Made by a program: the position numbers and the translations under genes. The notes under the pieces are model-generated. The model searched no databases. It worked only from the letters and a program-made list of their open reading frames with translations, and was not told where the DNA came from. From Candidatus Blautia intestinavium (lineage in GTDB: Bacteria; Bacillota; Clostridia; Lachnospirales; Lachnospiraceae): a DNA stretch of 39,913 nt. The stretch covers positions 1 through 39,913 of the forward strand of contig DXGV01000021.1 of the NCBI GenBank assembly GCA_019113745.1, in the 5' to 3' direction. Shown here in pieces: positions 22,292 to 31,229 of the stretch. Position 1 is the first letter of the stretch; each line of letters starts with the position of its first letter.

Positions 22292-23911
22292 TTACTGTAC
22301 TCCTGTGATTGCTGCCATTTTGTTGTAGATATCGGTGTTGTCATAGTATCCGCCGAACTGCTCCTGGCCGACGCCCATTGCGAACACTTCCACAGGAAGT
22401 CCTGTGTGCGCGTAGGAGGAGAAGTCGATACCGGATTTGTTGTTCAGGATATGAGTGATCGTTACGGTAAGCGGCTCATAGCTTCCGTATAATACATACT
22501 CTTCCTGACCGAATTCTTCTTCCTCGCCGGTACGGCTCATAGTCTCTTCGTATGCAGCCTGCAGCTTCTGATACTCATAGTCTGTCATAACGAGAGTGCC
22601 GCTTTCTTCTCCTTCCGGATGCTCATCCTTGCTGTCCGCCTGATTGGTGGTCTCTGTGGTTCCCTGAGGAGCCTGAAGGCCGAACAGTTCCGTCACATCC
22701 TGCATAACGGTTTCAAAATCAGTCTTGTTCTCTTTGTATCCTGCCACATAGTCAGAATCGAATTTCGCGTAGGAAATCTTCTGGTTTGTCAGATTGGTAA
22801 GGAAGGTGTCATAGTCTGTTCCTGCGAAACCGATTGTCAGACCGCCGGTCTCGTGGTCGCCTGTCACCAGGATCAGAGTCTCGTCCGGATGCTCATTGTA
22901 GAATTCAACCGCTTTGCCTACAGCCTCATCCAGAGCGACTGTGTCTGTAATGGTGGCGCCGGCGTCGTTCGCGTGACATGCCCAGTCGATCTTTCCGCCT
23001 TCTACCATCATGAAGAAACCGGTCTCGTTATCCAGAACCTCGATTCCTTTTTCCACATAATCTGCAAGCGCCCACTCGCCTTCTTCCAGATCCATGTCAT
23101 AGCTCATAGCGTCGTCGTCAGCCAGGGTCTCGTCGATCACGATAGTTTTTCCGGACTCTGCGGTAAGGGCTTCCGCCTCTGCCTTTGTCTTAACTACAGT
23201 ATAGCCCGCTTCTTCTGCAAGCTGATAGAGATCTGTCTGATCTTCGTTCTCACCGGTGGGGCTTAACAGTCCGCCGCCTGCGAAATAGTCAAATCCGCTT
23301 TCGATCATTTCCTGGCCAATCTCATAGTAGCTGCTTCTGGAAGCCTGATGCGCATAGAAAGCCGCTGGCGTCGCGTGGTTCAGGTTTACGGTGGAAAGGA
23401 TTCCAACCTTGTAGCCAAGCTGCTCTTTCACCTTCTCCGCGATGGTCTCATAAGGAGTCTGCATGGTCTCGTCCATGTTGATGGTTCCGCTGTAGGTCTT
23501 GTGACCGGTAGCGATAGAGGTCGCTGTGGAAGCGGAATCCGGGCAGAAAGATGTGCTGTCGTAAGTCTGAGCGGATCCGGCTACCGGGAAGTTCATCATG
23601 TTCAGCTTGCTCTCGCTGGTAAGAATGTCGTCCCCGTCGTCTTCAATGGCGTTGAGGTAATAGTTTGTGGTCTGGATCTGAGGATAGCTCATTCCGTCGC
23701 CAATAAAAAGGAACACATACTTCGGTGCTGCCGCGGTCGCTGCCTCGTCTGCAGCTGTTTCAGCAGTTTCTTCTGCAGCGGCTTCTTCTGTTGTGGCTGC
23801 TGCGTCAGCAGTTTCTGTTGTTTCTGCGGCAAATACTGCCTGTGCAGGCGCTGCGCACGGTACCATCATAGCTGCAGCCAGTAAAAATGCACTGAGTTTT
23901 TTTGCGTTCAT
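22292..23911 (-). CDS. Secreted alkaline phosphatase (PhoA family)
   Basis: A 539-residue exported phosphomonoesterase. A signal peptide (1-28, ending VFAAE) is followed by an Ala/Glu/Thr-rich linker (about 30-62) and the alkaline phosphatase fold. The metal site begins at D72 (FLFIGDGMSYPQ); the nucleophile is S126 in CPDSASTATSIATGHKT. Further metal ligands lie in MVEGGKIDWACHAND and TGDHETGG, and a late HTGLPVE holds the last histidine. An acidic insertion follows the TGDHETGG region. The start is the ATG at 23911, with AAAGGAG upstream; the frame extends to 23992. It releases phosphate from organic esters outside the cell. It leads the unit with the YibE/F and Crp-like genes. Confidence 0.95.
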   Translation of the reverse strand: MNAKKLSAFLLAAAMMVPCAAPAQAVFAAETTETADAAATTEEAAAEETAETAADEAATAAAPKYVFLFIGDGMSYPQIQTTNYYLNAIEDDGDDILTSESKLNMMNFPVAGSAQTYDSTSFCPDSASTATSIATGHKTYSGTINMDETMQTPYETIAEKVKEQLGYKVGILSTVNLNHATPAAFYAHQASRSSYYEIGQEMIESGFDYFAGGGLLSPTGENEDQTDLYQLAEEAGYTVVKTKAEAEALTAESGKTIVIDETLADDDAMSYDMDLEEGEWALADYVEKGIEVLDNETGFFMMVEGGKIDWACHANDAGATITDTVALDEAVGKAVEFYNEHPDETLILVTGDHETGGLTIGFAGTDYDTFLTNLTNQKISYAKFDSDYVAGYKENKTDFETVMQDVTELFGLQAPQGTTETTNQADSKDEHPEGEESGTLVMTDYEYQKLQAAYEETMSRTGEEEEFGQEEYVLYGSYEPLTVTITHILNNKSGIDFSSYAHTGLPVEVFAMGVGQEQFGGYYDNTDIYNKMAAITGVQ

Positions 23912-23998
23912 AAAATGTTGATCTCCTTTTTTCTCTTTTTCATAATTGATTTTCTTCTCAGGAGCGATGCCCCGATAGAAAGAGATTAACATTCAATT

Positions 23999-24026
23999 AT
24001 TAAAACTGCCTGCGCCACTCTGTAAA
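23999..24026 (-). promoter_or_regulatory. Candidate promoter of the alkaline phosphatase unit
   Basis: On the minus strand TTTACA (24021-24026) and TTTAAT (23999-24004) are 16 bp apart, each one mismatch from consensus, about 90 bp upstream of the ATG. No convincing Pho box was found. Confidence 0.5.
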
Positions 24027-24064
24027 ATATAAATCAAATATTCCGGCCAAATATGAATTTTCTG

Positions 24065-26671
24065 TCAGACGTTCCCCTGCCGGTCTATCATCTCTTTCAG
24101 AGTTTTACACAAAAGGCCGAAATCAATGGGTTTGGAGATATGCGCGTTCATTCCCGCCGCTGCTGTTGCGGAAAGATCCTCGGCAAAGGCATTGGCTGTC
24201 ACAGCGATGATCGGGATCTTCTCCGCGTCCCGGCGTTTCATCTTCCGGATCGTCCTCGCCGCTTCGCAGCCGTCCATCTCCGGCATCTGCATATCCATCA
24301 GGATCACGTCGAACTCGTCTTCCCCGGAGGCGGCGAAAAGATCCACCGCCTCTTTTCCGTTCCACGCCTTTACCACCTGCGCGCCGTACATATCCAGAAG
24401 CTCGCAGGCGATCTCCATATTGATCTCGTTATCTTCCGCCAGAAGGATTTTTCTGTTCCTTAAGAAATCCTCTTCAGATTTTCCACTCTCTGCCTGGTCC
24501 GCTTTTTTCTCCTCGCCGCTTCCCGCAATGTCCCTCTCATTGCCGGACGTTTTTCCGGGAACCGGATTATTTTCCATCTCTTCCTCCACATCGGCTTTGC
24601 GGAATGGAAGGATAACGGTAAAAGCACTGCCCTTTCCCAGCTCGCTCTCCACGGAAATCTCTCCGTTCATCTGGGAGAGGATATTTTTTACGATAGGCAT
24701 TCCAAGCCCTGTTCCGGATACATTCTTCGCGCCGAATCTTACCTCCCGCTCATAGGGGATAAAGATCCTGTCCAGAAAATCCCGGGACATACCGACTCCT
24801 GTGTCCTTAAGGACCAGCTTATATTTCACAAAATCACTGTTCTGCCTTTCCGATACTTTCAGCGATATGGTATCCCCCTCCGAGGTGAATTTCACTGCGT
24901 TGGACAGAAGATTGCTGAGGATCTGCGTCACGCGGAAGGAATCCCCGTATACTTCTTTTGTCTTAATGTCAAAATCAAGGGTAAATGTTTTCCCCTCTCT
25001 TTTTATCTGATCCCGCACCATATCCGCACAGTCGGCAATACACTTTTTCAGATCAAAATGTTTTGTGTCCAGAGTGATCTTTCCTTTTTCCAGTTTAGAT
25101 ATCTCCAGAATATCATTGATCAGTCCCAGCAGCTGCTGGCTGGAAAAATTGATCTTCGACATATAGTCTTTCATTTTTTCCGGGTCGTCCAGATGCTTTT
25201 CCGCCAGCTCCGACAGTCCGATGATCGCGTTCAGAGGAGTCCTCATATCATGAGACATATTGGAAAAGAAAGAATTCTTGGATTCCTCGCTCTCTCTGGC
25301 GGCCTTCAGGGACTCCTTCAGAAGTTCTATCTGGCTCAGCTGCTCTTTCTTTTCGTCGTCCACCATACGGAAACAGAGCACCGCCTCCTCGGGATTCAGG
25401 GATTCGTCGAAAAGGAGACGGACGTTTACCCAGCAGTAGGATCCGTCGAAAACACGCTGGAAATCTCCGCCGTAATCCCGTACTCTTCTTGATACAAGGC
25501 TTCTGATATTCTCCAGAGAAAAGCTTTTTCTAAAATCTTCAAATACATCCGGCTTCATCAGTTCTCCCATGGTGTTCATGAGAAGATCGTAATCTCCCTG
25601 AGGCGGGATTTTTCTCCGCATATAGTCGGAGCCCTTGATCATGTCATAGGTTCCCCGGGAAAAATCCATGCGATAGATGGCGTAAAATGAATTTCCCAGA
25701 ACGCGCACCGTCTCGTTCGTCCTGCGCCAGGTGCGGTTCATTCTCTCCTCCCGGACGCTCATGATCACGAAAACCGCAAGGAACACCAGAAGGATTGCCA
25801 CAAACCATATGGATATCGTCCGTACCCCTCCCAGAAGGGAGCTGTACGGTATGGTGACAATAGAGAGCCATCCGTTGGTGGTTATATCGAAATAGGCGGC
25901 TCTTTTCTCCTGTCCCGGCGTGTGGATATAGGCGCTGTTGCTGTCAAAAGTCCCGTCTTTGATCCTGTCGATAATGGTATTTATATAACTCTGGATCTGT
26001 TCACGGGGAATGTCGGCCCTGGTTTCCGAATACAGAAGCGTACCGGATGAATCGCAGAGAAGGAACGCGCTTCCCTCCGGAAGACGTCTCTCCTGTTTAT
26101 CCGTCTGGGAATGGAACTGCCGGGGAAAGATATCAAAAGCCACCACATTGCCCGGAACTTCTCCTTCCTGGGCAATGGTGATCACCAGTTCCCCGGAGAC
26201 AGCGTCCTCATAGGCGTCTGTAAAAATAACTTCGCCGTCGGCCTCCACAGCCTCTGTGTACCAGGAAGTATTCTCCACATCATAATCCCCGTCTCCCTCC
26301 CAGGGATCCGCGGCAACGATCTTTCCGTCGATCACCGCATAGGGATCTATCTCGTCTTCGCCCACGATATCCACAAGGCTCTGCATAAAAATCTGAATCC
26401 AGGTTTCCGGATCGCTGCTGCTTTTCAGCTGCTGGTCAATGTACCCGGTGCACAGACGCAGCATTGTCTCGTATCCTATGAGGTTCCGCGTGTTTTCCAC
26501 CGAGTAGCTGTGGGCGATCTCATTTCCCATCCTCTGCGCGTTGGCAAGAAGCACGCCTCTTACCACGACAAGACTGCAGACAGCCATGGCCGCAACAGCG
26601 ATCAGTATCACAACTCTTCTTTTTATATTGTTCATGCCGCCTGCGGCCTCACGTTTTTTCTTTGCCATCAT
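24065..26671 (-). CDS. Membrane hybrid sensor histidine kinase (Cache-type sensor, HisKA, HATPase, receiver)
   Basis: An 868-residue hybrid kinase. Two membrane helices (about 19-43 and 284-306) flank an extracellular sensor domain of about 240 residues that looks Cache-like (IVAADPWEGDGDYDVENTSW, then GWLSIVTIPYSSLLGGV). A PAS-like region follows (about 325-445), then a coiled segment, HisKA with H474 in FSNMSHDMRTPLNAI, HATPase (NLLSNAVKFTSEGD, DTGVGMS, GTGLGM) and a C-terminal receiver with D793 in VILMDMQMPEMDG. It overlaps the Hpt gene by 4 nt, with GGGAG before its ATG. Signal flow is probably kinase to own receiver to Hpt63 to the HD-GYP receiver. The ligand is unknown. Confidence 0.95.
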   Translation of the reverse strand: MMAKKKREAAGGMNNIKRRVVILIAVAAMAVCSLVVVRGVLLANAQRMGNEIAHSYSVENTRNLIGYETMLRLCTGYIDQQLKSSSDPETWIQIFMQSLVDIVGEDEIDPYAVIDGKIVAADPWEGDGDYDVENTSWYTEAVEADGEVIFTDAYEDAVSGELVITIAQEGEVPGNVVAFDIFPRQFHSQTDKQERRLPEGSAFLLCDSSGTLLYSETRADIPREQIQSYINTIIDRIKDGTFDSNSAYIHTPGQEKRAAYFDITTNGWLSIVTIPYSSLLGGVRTISIWFVAILLVFLAVFVIMSVREERMNRTWRRTNETVRVLGNSFYAIYRMDFSRGTYDMIKGSDYMRRKIPPQGDYDLLMNTMGELMKPDVFEDFRKSFSLENIRSLVSRRVRDYGGDFQRVFDGSYCWVNVRLLFDESLNPEEAVLCFRMVDDEKKEQLSQIELLKESLKAARESEESKNSFFSNMSHDMRTPLNAIIGLSELAEKHLDDPEKMKDYMSKINFSSQQLLGLINDILEISKLEKGKITLDTKHFDLKKCIADCADMVRDQIKREGKTFTLDFDIKTKEVYGDSFRVTQILSNLLSNAVKFTSEGDTISLKVSERQNSDFVKYKLVLKDTGVGMSRDFLDRIFIPYEREVRFGAKNVSGTGLGMPIVKNILSQMNGEISVESELGKGSAFTVILPFRKADVEEEMENNPVPGKTSGNERDIAGSGEEKKADQAESGKSEEDFLRNRKILLAEDNEINMEIACELLDMYGAQVVKAWNGKEAVDLFAASGEDEFDVILMDMQMPEMDGCEAARTIRKMKRRDAEKIPIIAVTANAFAEDLSATAAAGMNAHISKPIDFGLLCKTLKEMIDRQGNV

Positions 26672-27024
26672 CTGTACTCCCTGAGAATGTCAATAAGCTC
26701 AAGATAACAGTTGTGGAATTCCGGAAACAGTTCCCGGGCTTCCTCAAGTTTTTCCGCTCTGAGAAGTTCTGTCATCCGGGAGGAAATCTCATACAATCGC
26801 CGGAACGAAAGGTTTCCGCATACTCCTTTCAGATTGTGGACCGCCTGGAAGGCTTTTTTTACATCTCCCTCTTTCAGCGCTGTTTCCAGATCTCCCGCGT
26901 TGCCGTCGTCAGGGAACTTCAGAATGAATTTCCAGTACAGAGCCTCGTTTCCCATAAACCGCTCTGTCCCGGACGCTATATCTGTCCCGGCCTGTTCCAG
27001 TTTCTTTTTTATCTCTTCATTCAT
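26668..27024 (-). CDS. Histidine phosphotransfer (Hpt) protein
   Basis: A 118-residue all-helical Hpt protein. The phosphorylated histidine is H63 in AFQAVHNLKGVCGNLSFRRL, the hallmark of the fold, with the following helix RLYEISSRMTELLRAEKLEE. It should shuttle phosphate between the receiver of the hybrid kinase and the receiver of the HD-GYP protein, its two direct neighbours. Its stop overlaps the kinase start by 4 nt and its start lies 20 bp after the HD-GYP gene, so the three genes form a tight unit. Standalone Hpt proteins linked to both partners are less common in Firmicutes than in Proteobacteria. Confidence 0.93.
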   Translation of the reverse strand: MNEEIKKKLEQAGTDIASGTERFMGNEALYWKFILKFPDDGNAGDLETALKEGDVKKAFQAVHNLKGVCGNLSFRRLYEISSRMTELLRAEKLEEARELFPEFHNCYLELIDILREYR

Positions 27025-27044
27025 TTTCTCTCACATCCTTTTCT

Positions 27045-28166
27045 TTACCCGGAGACGGATTCCCCGCCTGTCTGTTTTGTATGATACAGCTTACGCAGTT
27101 CTTTTTCGGCTCCTGTGAACGCCTCCATCAGACGGGGACTGAACTGGCCGCACTGGCCGCTGCTGATCATTTCCAGCGCCTCGTCGAATCCATAGGCGTC
27201 TTTGTAGACACGTTTGCTCACCAGCGCGTCGTAAACGTCCGCCACGGACACCACCTGCACCCATACGGGGATGGCCTCTCCTGACAGTCCGTCCGGATAT
27301 CCCTTCCCGTTCCAGCGTTCATGATGATGGCGGGCAATATCATAGGCGTAATGGAACACCGCATGTTTCCGGAGCTGGGGGATTTTTTCCAGAAGCCGGG
27401 CGCCCTGTACGGTATGTGTCTTCATGATCTCGAATTCCTCTGCCGTCAGCTTTCCCGGTTTGTTCAGGATCGCGTCGGATATGGCGATTTTTCCCACGTC
27501 ATGCATAATGGCGGCCATGGAGATCAGGCGGATCTCTTCTCTTTGGAGTCCGGTGCCCAGATCTGTATGCATCAGAAGATATTCCGTAATCCCGCTGATC
27601 CTCTGGACATGGTCCCCGGATTCCCCGCTTCTGAACTCGATCGCGGTGGCCAGCGCCTCGATCATGCCCCGGTTCAGGTCCATGATCTCCAGTTCCCTGT
27701 TGATCAGCTCCTGTCTCTGGTATTCTGCCAGACGGCTGAGCTTCCGTCTGGAAAGAAATAATTCCACCACGGAGTCCACGCGTCGTTTTACAACATACGG
27801 AACCACCGGTTTTTCGATCACGTCCATAACGCCCAGACGGTAGCCTTCTTTTACCACCTGTTCTCCGGCCTCTGCCGTAATGAGAAATACAGGTATGGTA
27901 TCCAGGATGTCTGTATCGGCCTCCAGCCGTCTCAGAAGTTCCATTCCGTCCATTACCGGCATCATCACATCCAGAAGAACGGCGCAGATACGTTCTTTGT
28001 TTTCCAGAAGTTTTTCCAGGCATTCCTGTCCGTTTTCCGCCTCCATGATCTCATAGGAATCTTTGAATATTTCTTTCAGTATCGCTCTGTTCAGTTCACT
28101 GTCGTCCACGATCAGAATGGCGTCCGCCGTGAACTGTATCTGCCGCTCTGTTATCTGTCTGTCCAT
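27045..28166 (-). CDS. Receiver-HD-GYP protein, predicted cyclic-di-GMP phosphodiesterase
   Basis: A 373-residue response regulator. The receiver (15-130) has D21-D22, phosphoacceptor D66 in LLDVMMPVMDG and K119 in IEKP. After a short coiled linker comes an HD-GYP domain (about 165-350) with GDHVQRIS, H222-D223 in MHDVGKIA and HHHERWNGKGYPDGL, so the metal-binding histidines and the GYP triplet are intact. It is expected to hydrolyse cyclic di-GMP (or cGAMP) when phosphorylated through the relay. No DGC (GGDEF) gene is present in the window. It follows the NYN-LOTUS gene by 69 bp and leads the relay unit. Confidence 0.95.
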   Translation of the reverse strand: MDRQITERQIQFTADAILIVDDSELNRAILKEIFKDSYEIMEAENGQECLEKLLENKERICAVLLDVMMPVMDGMELLRRLEADTDILDTIPVFLITAEAGEQVVKEGYRLGVMDVIEKPVVPYVVKRRVDSVVELFLSRRKLSRLAEYQRQELINRELEIMDLNRGMIEALATAIEFRSGESGDHVQRISGITEYLLMHTDLGTGLQREEIRLISMAAIMHDVGKIAISDAILNKPGKLTAEEFEIMKTHTVQGARLLEKIPQLRKHAVFHYAYDIARHHHERWNGKGYPDGLSGEAIPVWVQVVSVADVYDALVSKRVYKDAYGFDEALEMISSGQCGQFSPRLMEAFTGAEKELRKLYHTKQTGGESVSG

Positions 28167-28235
28167 GCTGATTCTCCTCTGGCTGTTAAAATACTGTGTT
28201 GCTATTGCATGAAGCCCGGCTTTTGTCTGCCGTCA

Positions 28236-29006
28236 TCAAATACATTTATAGGCAATGATGGTTACGGTTCCCTTTCCCTTGTAGCGTTTCATGGAATATT
28301 TTTTCGGGAAAGCCTCCACAAGATCCGGGAGCTTGGAAAAACCGTAAGTCCTTGCGTCGAAATCGGGCTTTGCCCGCTTGATATACTGGCCCGCCGAGCT
28401 TACATTCACATACCCGTCGTTTTCCTGATATTTGTCCCAGGCGATCCGGAGCAGTTTGTGGATCTCTTTTATATCTTCCTCCTGTGGATACTCCGCCGCT
28501 TCTTCGGAAATCTGCATTTCTTTCTTCGCGTTATTTTTCTCATTTTCCGCGGAACCGCGAATGTCTGTGTTCTTATTCAGGTTCTCAAGGAATACGAATT
28601 CATCACAGGCGTTGCGGAAGGCCACCGGAGTTGTTTTTTCTCCTACTCCCATAACGTAGACCCCCGACTCATGAAGCTTAATGGCAAGGGGCGTGTAATC
28701 GCTGTCGCTGGCAACGATCACGAAAGCGTCATACAGTCCTCTGTGAAGCAGATCCAGCGTGTCGATCACCAGCGCCATATCTGTGGCGTTTTTTCCGGAT
28801 ACATAATCAAACTGCTGTTCCGCTTTGATCGCCAGGCGCTTCAGTTCCTCCTCCCAGTTCTTCAGAGTTTCCTTCCGCCAGTTTCCATATGCCCTTTTCA
28901 CAACTATACGCCCTTTGGCGGAAATTTCCTGAATAACGGCTTCCAGCTTTGAAAGCTGCGTATTATCGGCGTCGATCAGCATTGCAATACTTTCCAGATT
29001 CTTCAT
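28236..29006 (-). CDS. NYN-domain ribonuclease-like protein with OST-HTH/LOTUS domain
   Basis: A 256-residue LabA/DUF88-type protein. The NYN (PIN-like) domain spans about 5-150, with acidic residues D12 in MLIDADNTQ, D76 in GKNATDMALVIDTLDLL and D101/D103 in VIVASDSDYTPLA; these are the metal-binding positions of NYN nucleases. An acidic linker (about 150-175) leads to a C-terminal OST-HTH/LOTUS domain (about 178-256; KLLRIAWDKYQENDGYVNVS, YGFSKLPDLVEAFPKKY), which binds RNA in related proteins. It is predicted to cleave or bind RNA; targets are unknown. It has an excellent promoter upstream and may read on into the phosphorelay genes. Confidence 0.92.
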   Translation of the reverse strand: MKNLESIAMLIDADNTQLSKLEAVIQEISAKGRIVVKRAYGNWRKETLKNWEEELKRLAIKAEQQFDYVSGKNATDMALVIDTLDLLHRGLYDAFVIVASDSDYTPLAIKLHESGVYVMGVGEKTTPVAFRNACDEFVFLENLNKNTDIRGSAENEKNNAKKEMQISEEAAEYPQEEDIKEIHKLLRIAWDKYQENDGYVNVSSAGQYIKRAKPDFDARTYGFSKLPDLVEAFPKKYSMKRYKGKGTVTIIAYKCI

Positions 29007-29048
29007 ATATTTTCTCCCGCTAAGTTTTCTGTTTACTTTCCTATTTGA

Positions 29049-29077
29049 AATATATCATTTTCTGTTAAAATTGTAAA
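29049..29077 (-). promoter_or_regulatory. Promoter of the NYN-LOTUS gene
   Basis: On the minus strand TTTACA (29072-29077) and TATATT (29049-29054) are 17 bp apart, and TGA directly precedes the -10, giving an extended -10. It lies about 45 bp upstream of the ATG. A divergent TATAAT for the CDF gene is at 29092-29097. Confidence 0.7.
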
Positions 29078-29145
29078 TATTTCTGGAATTTTATAATAGA
29101 ATGTGCTAATATCGAAAGAATAAAATTATACAGGGAGATGTAATT

Positions 29146-30315
29146 ATGATTCACTTGTTATCTGTTTTATTTATAAAAGACCGCCGGAATTATTCATCCC
29201 CTCAGGTGCGTCAGGCATACGGTACGCTCTGCGGGGCTGCAGGAATAGGCCTGAACCTTCTGCTGTTTCTTGGAAAATGGATCGCAGGCACTTTAAGCCA
29301 CTCTATTGCCATTACCGCAGACGCCTTCAACAACCTGTCCGACGCCGGATCTTCTATTATAACCCTGATCGGTTTCCGGATCTCCGGCCAGAAACCTGAT
29401 CCGGAACATCCCTTCGGGCATGGTCGGATGGAATATATTTCCGGACTTCTGGTGTCAGTCGCCATCCTGATCATGGGCTTTGAGCTTGTCAAATCCTCTG
29501 TAGAAAAAATCATACATCCGGAAGCCATCGACAGCAGCCCGGTTATTCTGGGAATTCTCGCCGCCTCTATTCTGGTAAAATTATATATGTTTTACTACAA
29601 CCGCTCCATCAGCTCCAAGATAGACAGCGCCGCTATGAAGGCCACCGCTATGGACAGTTTAAGCGACACCGTGTCTACTGCCCTTGTTCTGGCGGCTACA
29701 GTGATCAGCCAGCTTACCGGGCTCCTTCTGGACGGCTGGTTCGGCGTGCTGGTGGGAATTTTCATTCTTTATACCGGGGGGTCCACTTTAAAAGAAACCA
29801 TGGATCTTCTTCTCGGTCAGCCGCCAAAAAAAGAATTTATAAAGGAAATCCGGAAGATTGTCATTTCCCATCCTCTGGTCTACGATATACACGACCTGGT
29901 CGTACATGACTATGGTCCTGGCAGGCTGATGATCTCGCTCCATGCCGAGGTAGACGCCCAGGGGGATATCCAGGCCATCCACGAACAGATCGACCATATC
30001 GAACACGAGCTTCAGGAAAAGCTCCACTGCTCCGCGACCATCCACATGGATCCCATCGTTACCAACGATGCGGAAGTTCTGGAAATGAAGGAAAAGGTAT
30101 ACCAGATCGTCAGAGATTTTGACAGCACACTGAGCATCCATGATTTCCGTATGGTGAGAGGAAACACCCGGACAAATCTGATCTTCGATATCTCCGTTCC
30201 CAGCGGCTCGAAGCTTACGGACAATGAGATCGTCAATGAACTGAAAAGCCGTATCCATCAGTATCTTGGCGGAAAATATTTCGCCGTGATCCAGATCGAT
30301 CACGAATATTATTGA
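29146..30315 (+). CDS. Cation diffusion facilitator (CDF) family metal transporter
   Basis: A 389-residue metal/proton antiporter of the FieF/MntE type. Six membrane helices span about 25-220; the metal site motifs are ITADAFNNLSDAGSS (helix 2) and the matching KATAMDSLSDTVSTALVL (helix 5). The loop HPFGHGRMEYISGLL is a family signature. A cytoplasmic C-terminal domain (about 225-300) has VYDIHDLVVHDYGPGRLMIS, and a further domain reaches residue 389, longer than FieF (300), as in clostridial forms. The DxxxD pairs suggest Mn, Fe or Zn, but the ion is not determined. GGGAG precedes the ATG. It is the only plus-strand gene in this half and is monocistronic. Confidence 0.95.
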   Translation: MIHLLSVLFIKDRRNYSSPQVRQAYGTLCGAAGIGLNLLLFLGKWIAGTLSHSIAITADAFNNLSDAGSSIITLIGFRISGQKPDPEHPFGHGRMEYISGLLVSVAILIMGFELVKSSVEKIIHPEAIDSSPVILGILAASILVKLYMFYYNRSISSKIDSAAMKATAMDSLSDTVSTALVLAATVISQLTGLLLDGWFGVLVGIFILYTGGSTLKETMDLLLGQPPKKEFIKEIRKIVISHPLVYDIHDLVVHDYGPGRLMISLHAEVDAQGDIQAIHEQIDHIEHELQEKLHCSATIHMDPIVTNDAEVLEMKEKVYQIVRDFDSTLSIHDFRMVRGNTRTNLIFDISVPSGSKLTDNEIVNELKSRIHQYLGGKYFAVIQIDHEYY

Positions 30316-30344
30316 TGCCAGTGACAATTTAGCCGCAATATTGC

Positions 30345-30400
30345 AAAAAACAGCAGAAGGGCGCTTTCTGTCAAACCGCTCTTCTGCTGTTTTATTTTTA
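30345..30400. terminator. Bidirectional terminator between the CDF gene and truA
   Basis: The stem aaaacagcagaag (30347-30359) pairs with cttctgctgtttt (30381-30393) around a 21-nt loop, followed by ATTTTTA on the plus strand and a T-tract on the minus strand. It serves two convergent transcripts. Confidence 0.85.
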
Positions 30401-30468
30401 ATCCCTCTCGCTTACAGGCACAGTACCCTGTCTCCCGTGCGCAGGAACAGGATCTTCCATTTGGCTTA

Positions 30469-31209
30469 TCAGTCGTAAAACTGTATTCCCATCAATGTCA
30501 GTCCGTGGGCAGGAGCCGTTGGTCCCGCCGCAGCCCGGTCGCAGGCGTTGAGTATATCTCTTACTCTCTCAGGGGGATACTGTCCGTTCCCCACCTGGAT
30601 CAGTGTCCCGGCTATGATCCGGACCATGTTGTAAAGGAACCCTTCTCCGGACACGCGGATTGTGATCATGTCTCCGTCCTTCCACACCTCAATGGCCGTC
30701 ACTGTGCGCACAGTGGATTTCACCTGGGCTCCCGTGCCGCAGAAGCTGGCAAAATCATGTCTTCCGATAAGGTAGGAAGTAGCCTCCCGCATTTTTTCCA
30801 CATCCAGTTTATAATGATAAAAATAAGAATAAAGCCGTTCTGTGGGAACCGGAAATCTTCTGTTCAGGATCCTGTACTCGTATGTTTTCTCACTGTCACA
30901 GTATCTGGGATGAAAATCCGGTTCTACTTCTTCTGAAAGCTGTATCCGGATATCTTCCGGAAGCCGCTGGTTCAGAGCATAGGAAATTTTTTCCCCGGGG
31001 ATCCTGGTATTCGTATCAAACACCGCCACATTGCCAAGAGCGTGGACTCCCGCATCCGTGCGGCTGGCGCCCATAGTTTCGATCTTTTCCCCCAGAAGCT
31101 CTGACAGGGCTTCGTTCAGAACTCCCTGTATTGTCACTCCGTTTGGCTGTATCTGCCATCCACAGTAATTTGTGCCGTCGTAGGCCACTACAAGCCCTAC
31201 TCGTTTCAT
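30469..31209 (-). CDS. truA: tRNA pseudouridine(38-40) synthase TruA
   Basis: A 246-residue TruA that modifies uridines 38-40 in the anticodon arm. The catalytic aspartate lies in GASRTDAGVHALGNVAVFD; YDGTNYCGWQIQPNGVTIQG and FLYNMVRIIAGTLIQVG are family signatures. Length is typical. The start is the ATG at 31209 with AAAGGG upstream; the frame extends to 31275 without a site and would overlap ecfT. It lies 20 bp downstream of ecfT and is probably co-transcribed with the ECF genes. The pairing of ecf genes with truA is standard in Firmicutes. Confidence 0.97.
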   Translation of the reverse strand: MKRVGLVVAYDGTNYCGWQIQPNGVTIQGVLNEALSELLGEKIETMGASRTDAGVHALGNVAVFDTNTRIPGEKISYALNQRLPEDIRIQLSEEVEPDFHPRYCDSEKTYEYRILNRRFPVPTERLYSYFYHYKLDVEKMREATSYLIGRHDFASFCGTGAQVKSTVRTVTAIEVWKDGDMITIRVSGEGFLYNMVRIIAGTLIQVGNGQYPPERVRDILNACDRAAAGPTAPAHGLTLMGIQFYD

Positions 31210-31229
31210 ATTTTCCCTTTCTTCTTCAT

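Noticed and set aside
24035..24054. CAAATAT direct repeats 13 bp apart upstream of the alkaline phosphatase promoter, considered as Pho boxes
   Set aside because: Sequence and spacing do not fit known Gram-positive Pho boxes (TTAACA-like units at 11-bp spacing).
28190..28235. AAGCC-C-GGCTT hairpin between the HD-GYP and NYN genes as a terminator
   Set aside because: The stem is only 5 bp and there is no U-tract on the minus strand.
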